Source: JBBRQP01 sp038226175
GTDB lineage: Bacteria > Cyanobacteriota > Cyanobacteriia > Gloeobacterales > Anthocerotibacteraceae
Direction of reading: 5' to 3'
DNA: 49,384 nt
Assembly: GCA_038226175.1 (NCBI GenBank)
Contig: JBBRQP010000015.1
Coordinates: 1 to 49,384, forward strand
The notes under the pieces were generated by a model. It ran no database searches and was not told the DNA's origin. It saw only the letters and a list, made by a program, of their open reading frames with translations. The position numbers and the translations under genes were made by a program. Numbering within the stretch: position 1 is the first letter of the stretch; each line of letters starts with the position of its first letter. Shown in pieces: positions 24,735 to 31,307 of this stretch.

Positions 24735-25490
24735 TTAGATTGACTGACCGCCCGAAACTTCAATTCTCTGAGCATTCACCCATTTGTTATCTTCAGATAG
24801 TAGAGAGGCAATCGCGCCACCAATATCATCGGGCAGACCAACGCGCCCCAATGCGATTTGCGAAGCGAGGAATTGATTCACATCAGGATTATCTCGTACA
24901 GAACCACCTGCAAAATCGGTTTCAATCGCACCAGGAGCAACCGTATTGACTGTAATTTGTCTGGCTCCTAGTTCTTTAGCTAGGTAGCGAGTTAACACCT
25001 CAATCGCGCCTTTCATACTGGCATAAGCTGCGTAACCGGGTGTGCTGAAACGCGCCAACCCAGATGAAAGATTCACGATTCGTCCGCCGTCATTAATCAA
25101 TGGTAATAGTTTCTGGGTGAGAAAGAAAACACCCTTGAAGTGAATGTTCATTAATTGGTCAAAATCCTCCTCAGTCGTTTCGGCAAAAGAGGCGTAAATA
25201 CCCGTTCCAGCGTTATTAACGAGAAAGTTAAAATGTTTGGCTTGCCAGTTATCTTTGAGTGCCTGCTGGAGTTGTGCGACGAAACTATCAAAGGTTTTAG
25301 TGTCGCCAGTATCCAGTTGCAGTGCTATAGCTTTAGCACCAAGCTTTTCAATTTCCGTAACGACGTTTTTCGCTTCCTCGGCCTTGCGATGGTAGGTAAC
25401 AATGACATCAACCCCTTTTTTAGCCAGATGCAAAGCGGTACTTTTGCCCAGCCCTCGGCTCGATCCCGTTACCAATGCGATTTTGGTCAT
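24735..25490 (-). CDS. Short-chain dehydrogenase/reductase
   Basis: 251 aa from ATG at 25490, preceded by AAGGATAAGG. An open frame back to 25655 is rejected, since it runs through the intergenic promoter region. Classical SDR features: the cofactor motif TGSSRGLGKSTALHLAKKG, NNAG, and the catalytic Ser in NLSSG with Tyr-X-X-X-Lys in YASMKGAIE, followed by TVAPGAIETDF. It is probably NADP-preferring, since an Arg follows in the glycine motif. The carbonyl substrate is unknown. It is divergent from an AraC-family regulator with 167 bp between them, the usual arrangement for a regulator and its target. Confidence 0.9.
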   Translation of the reverse strand: MTKIALVTGSSRGLGKSTALHLAKKGVDVIVTYHRKAEEAKNVVTEIEKLGAKAIALQLDTGDTKTFDSFVAQLQQALKDNWQAKHFNFLVNNAGTGIYASFAETTEEDFDQLMNIHFKGVFFLTQKLLPLINDGGRIVNLSSGLARFSTPGYAAYASMKGAIEVLTRYLAKELGARQITVNTVAPGAIETDFAGGSVRDNPDVNQFLASQIALGRVGLPDDIGGAIASLLSEDNKWVNAQRIEVSGGQSI

Positions 25491-25657
25491 TGCCTTATCC
25501 TTCTGCTGTGTTGCTTGAATACATTCATCGTATGATTGCAGACCGAGATTCTCAATACACAGACCTCGCCGTTTATTGCCTAATCCTCCAGACTGCGATC
25601 CTGGGATTGAATAAAAATATTCTAAAATGTGCGAAAGGAAGATCAGTTTCAACAACG

Positions 25658-26569
25658 ATGACAGACCAACTAATCACCGAACAATGTCAAGAACTAGCTG
25701 CCCTTATCAACCGTCACACAGCTGGCAAGGGGGATGGTTTTCACCAAACCAGTATCGCTCCGCTAGGATTTGGTCGTGAGTCTTTGACTGGGACGATGCT
25801 CTATGGGGTCAGCACGCCGATGCTGGCGATTGTTGTTCAGGGTAAAAAAGGCGCCGCGCTAGGTGAGGAAATCTATCGGTATGGTGAGGCGCAATATTTG
25901 GTCGTTTCAGTTGATCAGCCGATTACCGGATTTATTATCGAAGCGACCCCCAATTGCCCCTATTTGGGATTTAAACTGGATCTTGACCCGCACGAACTTT
26001 GTGAGCTTATTGCGGTTCATCCCACGGCAATTGTGAGTAAGAAAGAAACTTCGGTTCGAGGCTTTTTCGTCAGCACCGCCGATGTATCCCTGCTCGATTG
26101 TGCGCTGCGACTGACCCGGCTATTGGATACACCGCGAGATATTCCGATCCTAGCTCCGATGATGATTCGCGAAATCTATTACCGCTTGTTGATCGGCCAA
26201 CAAAGTGAAGCCGTTCGTCAGATTGCGACATCGGGTAGCAATATGCAGCGAATTGCGACAGCAATTCAAAGCATCAAGGTGGCTTTTACCAAACCAATGC
26301 GAGTTGCCGATCTCGCTGAGCAAGCCAGTATGTCGTCTTCATCTTTCCATCACCATTTCAAACAAGTGACATCGATGAGTCCGCTGCAATTTCAAAAGCA
26401 GCTCCGACTCCTAGAAGCTCGTCGGCTGATGCTAGCAGAAAATTACAAGGCGATTACGGCTGCCGAGCGGGTTGGCTATGAAAGTCCATCCCAGTTTAGC
26501 CGGGAGTATGCCCGTCTATTTGGTGCGCCGCCCATTCAGGACATCGCGCGTTTGCTCGCAGTCGGATAA
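25658..26569 (+). CDS. AraC-family transcriptional regulator
   Basis: 303 aa from ATG at 25658 (MTDQLITEQ), preceded by GAAAGGAAG at a distance. The longer frame from 25475 overlaps the SDR gene and is rejected. The N-terminal AraC-N type domain (about 25-190) reads LTGTMLYGVSTPMLAIVVQG and QYLVVSVDQPITGFI. The C-terminal pair of helix-turn-helix motifs is visible in MRVADLAEQASMSSSSFHHH and AAERVGYESPSQFSREYARL, followed by FGAPP. Members with this N-domain commonly control neighbouring aldo-keto reductase, SDR or alcohol dehydrogenase genes, which fits the divergent SDR and the decayed oxidoreductase next to it. Confidence 0.92.
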   Translation: MTDQLITEQCQELAALINRHTAGKGDGFHQTSIAPLGFGRESLTGTMLYGVSTPMLAIVVQGKKGAALGEEIYRYGEAQYLVVSVDQPITGFIIEATPNCPYLGFKLDLDPHELCELIAVHPTAIVSKKETSVRGFFVSTADVSLLDCALRLTRLLDTPRDIPILAPMMIREIYYRLLIGQQSEAVRQIATSGSNMQRIATAIQSIKVAFTKPMRVADLAEQASMSSSSFHHHFKQVTSMSPLQFQKQLRLLEARRLMLAENYKAITAAERVGYESPSQFSREYARLFGAPPIQDIARLLAVG

Positions 26570-26577
26570 GGTAAGCC

Positions 26578-27198
26578 TCAATCAGGTTTTTGTTCACCAT
26601 AACCATTGGCAGAGCCTAGAACTCCCTCCACATGGGGTCTAAATGTCCAATTGATACGGTCGCCCACTGGACGCGCGGTTTTTGGCACCGCGTGAACCCA
26701 GTCTTCTTGACAACCAGGGAGCATAATCAACAAAGACCCGCTCTCCAGATGGTAGTCAATCGTTTCACCGCTCTGCTTGTGGCGTAGCTTGAATTTGCGC
26801 GCACCACCCAAACTTAACGAGGCGATGGCCGGCCTTTTACCGATCTGAGGGAAATTATCGGCGTGCCAACCAATTGAGTCTTTGCCAGTTCGGTAGCGAT
26901 TACCCACGACAAAATTGAACGCATATCCACTCAAGGCTTGAATGCGGTCACGCGCCTCTAGCAAGAAGTCGGGCCAGGGAGCAGCTTCAATTTTTGTACC
27001 ACGATATTCGTAGTGTAGATCATCGCCAAATAGAGACTCATCACGCGGCACAAGAATCGATTTTCCGTACATAGTGATTTCACCCCGAGTCCAAGTGAGT
27101 TGCTGTGACTTTTGAAACCAATCAAAGTTATCTGCCGAGTTGAGAAACTTTGGGTAAAACTGAACAGGAGGAGCGATTGCGGTCAACAAACTACGCAT
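26578..27198 (-). CDS. AlkB-like 2-oxoglutarate/Fe(II) dioxygenase
   Basis: 206 aa from ATG at 27198, chosen because AAGGAG lies 7 nt before it; the frame extends 10 codons further without a site. It resembles the ALKBH2/3-type DNA or RNA demethylases. Fe ligands: His-X-Asp in GWHADN and the distal His in DWVHAVPKT. 2-oxoglutarate-binding Arg residues lie in RINWTFRPH. NYRYRTGKDS-like NRYRTGKDSIGWHADN and IASLSLGGARKFKLRHK are family signatures. It would repair 1-methyladenine/3-methylcytosine. It overlaps the upstream NmrA-like gene by 16 nt, an unusual pairing of a repair enzyme with a redox protein in one transcript. Confidence 0.9.
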   Translation of the reverse strand: MRSLLTAIAPPVQFYPKFLNSADNFDWFQKSQQLTWTRGEITMYGKSILVPRDESLFGDDLHYEYRGTKIEAAPWPDFLLEARDRIQALSGYAFNFVVGNRYRTGKDSIGWHADNFPQIGKRPAIASLSLGGARKFKLRHKQSGETIDYHLESGSLLIMLPGCQEDWVHAVPKTARPVGDRINWTFRPHVEGVLGSANGYGEQKPD

Positions 27199-28082
27199 GG
27201 TGTGTCTCCTTTGATGGTTAATCTCCATAACTCGAAAAGAACTTTCAATCCTTCGTCAAGCGATGAAGGCTCTCGCCCAAGTAGGTTTCCCAGGTCAGGG
27301 CTGACTTCTTCTTCCTGCCCATTTTTGATGTCCGTGAGAAAACCGACAATCCTCTGAATCATCGTTTCTGGTACACCATGTTCCTGCATTTGTGCCTCAA
27401 ATGCTGATTGCTCAGCAGGGGTATACTTCACCTTCTTACCTGATAAATCGGAAAGGGTCGCTGCCACATCAGCAAAGGAATAGGATTCACTGCCAGTGAG
27501 GTTATAGATGCGATTAGCACAACCGCTTTCTAACAGTACATTTGCCATGGCTTCTGCCATTTCACTTCTCAGGGCAAAAGGAACCCGTCCCTGACCTGTC
27601 GGTAAATAAATACCTGTATCAAAGACGCTTTCGCCCACAAATTGCTCAATGGTATCCATATACAAGACATTGCGAAACAGCGTATAGTTTAACCCACTCA
27701 TTTTGATGTAGTCTTCGGTCTGAAAATGTCCGAGCATCAACTTATTGGCGATCTTGTGTCTATCTTTCAAAGTCCGACTAGTATAGGCAATGTGAGCCCC
27801 CGCTTTTTTTGCGGCATTTACGACATTTTGGTGTTGCCGTAGGCGATTTTCCTCATCCGTTCCGGCAATCAGTAAGACCTTTGCGATGCCCTGCATGGCC
27901 CGGTCAAGTGAGGTATGATCATCGTAATTCCCAACCCGGATGTCTACCCCTTTTTCCTTGAAGTTAGCGGCTTTGCTTGCGTCACGGACAAAGGCGGCAA
28001 TTCGGTTAGCGGAGGTCTTTTCCAGTAGATGGTTGATGACGGCTGTCCCCAACTTTCCGGTCGCTCCTGTTACTAAAATCAT
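27183..28082 (-). CDS. NmrA-like NAD(P)-binding protein / NAD(P)H:quinone oxidoreductase type 2
   Basis: 299 aa. The atypical SDR Rossmann motif VTGATGKLGTAVINHLLEK is at the N-terminus. FVRDASKAANFKEKGVDIRV is the cofactor-selecting loop, with Arg suggesting NADPH. TSLDRAMQGIAKVLLIAG and YIKMSGLNYTLFRNVLYMD match QorB/NmrA-like proteins, and no SDR catalytic Tyr-Lys pair is evident. Such proteins are quinone reductases or redox-sensing regulators. It ends in an odd DTPCVVC, where the last codons overlap the start of the AlkB-like gene. Confidence 0.87.
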   Translation of the reverse strand: MILVTGATGKLGTAVINHLLEKTSANRIAAFVRDASKAANFKEKGVDIRVGNYDDHTSLDRAMQGIAKVLLIAGTDEENRLRQHQNVVNAAKKAGAHIAYTSRTLKDRHKIANKLMLGHFQTEDYIKMSGLNYTLFRNVLYMDTIEQFVGESVFDTGIYLPTGQGRVPFALRSEMAEAMANVLLESGCANRIYNLTGSESYSFADVAATLSDLSGKKVKYTPAEQSAFEAQMQEHGVPETMIQRIVGFLTDIKNGQEEEVSPDLGNLLGREPSSLDEGLKVLFELWRLTIKGDTPCVVC

Positions 28083-28181
28083 GGTTGTGCTCCTGGCTCT
28101 AGTTTTGCTTATTGCTAATCAGGATCAGCGGTGCTGTTAGAGTCTGCCTAAAGCAGCACCGAGGGTTGCAAACACAGCTTT

Positions 28182-29414
28182 TTATTTCAGCAATACGGGC
28201 AGTGTCAGCGGGGCACGCAGACCATGATGTGGGATTTCTAATATGAGTTCGGGTGCAAGATGCATCGCTGGAAAACGCTTCGCTACGCGAGTGACGGCCT
28301 CACGTAATTGCAGACGAGCAAGCAACGGCCCGACGCAATAATGCGCACCATAGCCGAATGTTAAATTCTGGCGGGCATTCGCACGCGGACACTGGAGCTT
28401 TTCTGGCGTGTTAAATAGAGCCGGATCGCGGTTCGCTGCACCATAGGATACCCAAATGATCGCGTCCTTTGGCACGGGAACACCGCCGATGGTGGTATCT
28501 ACAGTAGCCCGTCGGTATAAGCCCATCACCGATGTATCGTGGCGTAAGAGTTCATCGGTGAGATTATCCGTGTCCATGGTTCCGGCTGCGATTGCTTCCC
28601 AGTAGTCGCGCTGCTCTAACAGCGAACGTAAGGCATTGGCGATTGTGTTAATTGTCGTTTCATGTCCTGCAAAAAATACGACCGCGATGTCTGCGACTAA
28701 CTCATCATCCGACAAATCATTTTCCCTAGCAGCGCGGCCTGCAACTAACGCAGAAATCAAGCCCTCATGCGGGGTTGCCGCTTTCTCATTCATCTTTTCA
28801 CGCATATAGTCTTCCAATTCCCGCAAACCATGAGCCGCGCCAACTTGTACCTCAATAGGTAAGCCCGGAGTTTGGAATGCGATCAAGGCATCCGACCATT
28901 TGCTCAACTTCTCAGCATCGGCAAGGGGCACACCCAACAAGCGGCAGATCGTGCGCAGCGGCAGTGGTCGGCACAAGCTGGGCAGTAGGTCAGTTTGACC
29001 ACCGGATCTTGCGATCACATCTAGGAGGTCTTCGACATCAGCAATCACCGTTGGCGTGAGTGCCTGAATGCGCTTAGGCGAAAACGCTGCCATCAGCGGG
29101 TCACGCAAGCGGGTGTGGAGCGGCTTATCGACATTGATCGGATTGTAAGCAAACAGCGGCGACGTGAGGGAATAGATGGCACTGGCTTCGGGCGCAATGT
29201 GTAGTCCTGCACTAAATGCCTCGGACGACGCAAAGGTCACAGCATCGCCCAAAACGTCGTGAACTTCCTGCCACCGCATCACAGCGTAAACATGAAGGGC
29301 AGGCAAAAATGTCACGGCAGACTCAGCGCGCATCTGGGCTAGGAGCGTGAATCGGTCAGCGGTAAATTGCGGGTTATGTGGGTCAAACTGTTCGGCGGCG
29401 GTGGGGTGTGGCAT
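28182..29414 (-). CDS. Cytochrome P450
   Basis: 410 aa, the usual size of soluble bacterial P450s. I-helix oxygen-activation motif FFAGHETTIN (248-257), ExxR in DELLRHD (Glu288, Arg291), and heme-thiolate loop FGYGAHYCVGP with Cys360. No membrane anchor. The usual Phe-X-X-Gly loop is intact, and the acid of the I-helix (Glu251) and Thr are present. The substrate is unknown. It lies downstream of a MarR repressor gene on the same strand, with a 39-bp palindrome in the 57-bp gap, so its expression is probably released by a small molecule that the P450 may metabolise. No ferredoxin gene is adjacent. Confidence 0.95.
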   Translation of the reverse strand: MPHPTAAEQFDPHNPQFTADRFTLLAQMRAESAVTFLPALHVYAVMRWQEVHDVLGDAVTFASSEAFSAGLHIAPEASAIYSLTSPLFAYNPINVDKPLHTRLRDPLMAAFSPKRIQALTPTVIADVEDLLDVIARSGGQTDLLPSLCRPLPLRTICRLLGVPLADAEKLSKWSDALIAFQTPGLPIEVQVGAAHGLRELEDYMREKMNEKAATPHEGLISALVAGRAARENDLSDDELVADIAVVFFAGHETTINTIANALRSLLEQRDYWEAIAAGTMDTDNLTDELLRHDTSVMGLYRRATVDTTIGGVPVPKDAIIWVSYGAANRDPALFNTPEKLQCPRANARQNLTFGYGAHYCVGPLLARLQLREAVTRVAKRFPAMHLAPELILEIPHHGLRAPLTLPVLLK

Positions 29415-29437
29415 CGGGTTACTTGCTTACGAGAGGT

Positions 29438-29476
29438 ATTGACAACATAGTGTCAATATGACACTATGTTGTCAAT
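29438..29476. promoter_or_regulatory. 39-bp perfect palindrome, likely MarR operator
   Basis: ATTGACAACATAGTGTCA, central ATA, then TGACACTATGTTGTCAAT: 18-bp arms without a mismatch. Each arm is itself a smaller dyad (TTGACA-N6-TGTCAA at 29439-29456 and TGACA-N6-TGTCA at 29459-29474), the size expected for one MarR dimer. It covers the MarR stop codon (29474-29472) and lies 24 bp before the P450 ATG. Two adjacent dimers could bind. It could also form a strong mRNA hairpin. Confidence 0.7.
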
Positions 29477-29936
29477 CATCGGTTTGCATAGTCTGGGTAA
29501 TCGCTTCCAGAAGTGCCACAGCCCGAGCGATTTGTGCTGCATCAAAGTCTTCGGCAATCGCATTGGTCCACTGCCATTCGCGTTCCAACGCATCCTCATA
29601 GGTTGCTCTGCCAGCGGGTGTGATCAATAAATGCATCGCTCGGGCGTCGCCGGGATTTTCGGCAAACTCTAGCAGACCATCGCTTGCCATTTCGTCCGCG
29701 AGTCGTTGGACAGCCTGCCGGGTTAAGCCCATATGACGCGCCAACTCGCTGACCGTAACGCGCCTGCTAAGTGCGCATAACTCACTGAGCGTTTGCCACC
29801 GCGCATTAGTTACTCCCGTACCTCGCATGAGGCGTGTTCCTGATTTTTGCACCGTTGCGTTCATCCGTAGTACGGCACGAATCAGGTCAGTCAGAGCGTT
29901 CGATGCGGGTGTTTTTTTATGATGGTAAAAAGGCAC
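29472..29936 (-). CDS. MarR-family transcriptional regulator
   Basis: 154 aa, starting with GTG at 29936. The winged helix-turn-helix is clear in VTVSELARHMGLTRQAVQRL, then ADEMASDGLLEFAENPGDAR, with the wing Asp-X-Arg (DAR) typical of MarR. The flanking helices would form the dimer interface. MarR repressors release DNA on binding phenolic or oxidising ligands. It is transcribed in the same direction as the P450 gene, whose start lies 57 bp beyond its stop, and the palindrome between them is the obvious operator candidate. A small dyad CCCG-TAATT-CGGG upstream of the start (near 29950) is unlike the large palindrome. Confidence 0.92.
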   Translation of the reverse strand: MPFYHHKKTPASNALTDLIRAVLRMNATVQKSGTRLMRGTGVTNARWQTLSELCALSRRVTVSELARHMGLTRQAVQRLADEMASDGLLEFAENPGDARAMHLLITPAGRATYEDALEREWQWTNAIAEDFDAAQIARAVALLEAITQTMQTDD

Positions 29937-30206
29937 GTTCTTGTTTCCCGTAATTCGGGATTATTTGAGAGTCAGACCATTGTGTCATGGTTATTCTAAA
30001 TAAATATAAGACTTCATGGCGAGATCAAAAAATTTCAACTGCCCAAAGACCAAATTTATTTTATAGCTGTCATCCTAAGCCAAAGAAACTTCGACTCCCT
30101 TAAAAATCGATTTTACAGGGGAACTGAATAACCCAAATTCTTCATAGTGAAACCAAGCGTTCTTGATTTAATGTATAGTTCTTGTCGATTGCTAGCACCT
30201 TCAAGG

Positions 30207-30425
30207 CTAGCTAACAACACCTTCTGGCTGTCCTAAAGGGATTGCAGTCACAAATGGTTTGAGCGCAAGCTCTGTCTCAAAAATTGCTGCCAAATCGCTC
30301 AAGGTGATTAACCCTAACTGCCAAGCCAGCAAAGCCATATGGGTTGGATAAAAGTAACGGCTAAAGCCAGCTTGGCGCAAAACTAAGGCATATTCTTTAG
30401 GTGACAAGATTTTTTCTAGCTGCAT
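30207..30425 (-). CDS. Small protein of unknown function
   Basis: 72 aa. ATG at 30425 with GGAG 7 nt upstream, so translation is likely. The sequence MQLEKILSPKEYALVLRQAG then FSRYFYPTHMALLAWQLGLI followed by TLSDLAAIFETE looks like a compact helical protein. It has no signal peptide, no cysteine and no known motif. An inverted repeat GCTAGC-N9-GCTAGC follows the stop. It is divergent from the response regulator at 30563. The 270 bp to the MarR gene contain nothing I can name. Confidence 0.55.
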   Translation of the reverse strand: MQLEKILSPKEYALVLRQAGFSRYFYPTHMALLAWQLGLITLSDLAAIFETELALKPFVTAIPLGQPEGVVS

Positions 30426-30562
30426 GGCCTTGCTCCAAATAGATCATATAGATTTAATGGCATCTTTTGCACCCAGGCATCTACCCTGAGATAGAAGGGT
30501 TAGTGACTCACAAGAACTAGGCTATAAAACAGCAACAAGTTTGTTCGGAGGAGAGCTAACCG

Positions 30563-31237
30563 ATGCGTATCGTCCTAATTGAAGACCACGATCTAACCCG
30601 CGCCGGGATGAAATTGACCCTCCGCAAAGAAGGATTTGAAGTTGTTGCCGAAGCAGCCAACGGCAAGCAGGGTCTTGCTGCTGTCGAACGCTATCATCCA
30701 GATATTGCCCTAGTCGATATTGGTTTGCCTGATATTGATGGTATCGAAGTAACCAAGCAGATCAAAGCCCAGCAGCCTGATGTCAAGGTTGTGATCCTGA
30801 CCCTTCAAGATATGGATGAAACCGTGATGGCAGCGTTTGCCGCAGGGGCAGATTCCTATTGCATGAAAGATATTAGCCGCGAAAAGTTATTGCTTGCCCT
30901 ACAGGTTACCTATGATGGCGTGTCTTGGCTTGACCCTACCATTGCTTCTAAAGTCCTCAAACAAATCAAAAATCCCCCAGTTGAAACCGGGAAAGTAGCG
31001 ATTCAGGCTGAAAATATGGCCTACACCGAAATCCTGGATGCCTATCCACTCACACAACGCGAACTCGAAGTCCTAGAACTCATCGTCCAAGGTCATAGTA
31101 ATCAAGGCATCGCCGAACAACTCTATGTCACCGTCGGCACCGTCAAAACCCATGTTCGCAGTATCTTGAGTAAACTCTGTGTCGATGACCGTGCTCAAGC
31201 CGCCGTTCGGGCATTACGCTCTGGGTTAGTCAGTTAG
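30563..31237 (+). CDS. NarL/FixJ-type response regulator (orphan)
   Basis: 224 aa. Receiver domain with acidic pair Glu7-Asp8, phospho-acceptor Asp52 in LVDIGLPD, Thr in VILTLQD and Lys in YCMKD. A linker follows, then a LuxR-type helix-turn-helix: YPLTQRELEVLELIVQGHSN, QGIAEQLYVTVGTVKTHVRS. A good site GGAGGAG precedes the ATG at 30563. No histidine kinase gene is nearby. The target is unknown; the downstream gene at 31308 (71-nt gap) may be in the same transcript. Confidence 0.94.
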   Translation: MRIVLIEDHDLTRAGMKLTLRKEGFEVVAEAANGKQGLAAVERYHPDIALVDIGLPDIDGIEVTKQIKAQQPDVKVVILTLQDMDETVMAAFAAGADSYCMKDISREKLLLALQVTYDGVSWLDPTIASKVLKQIKNPPVETGKVAIQAENMAYTEILDAYPLTQRELEVLELIVQGHSNQGIAEQLYVTVGTVKTHVRSILSKLCVDDRAQAAVRALRSGLVS

Positions 31238-31307
31238 TTTTGACGACTCGGGGCTTTTTGTCACCGCATTTTTGCTAAAAATCCCGTGAGAATCAAATTC
31301 ACAAAAT

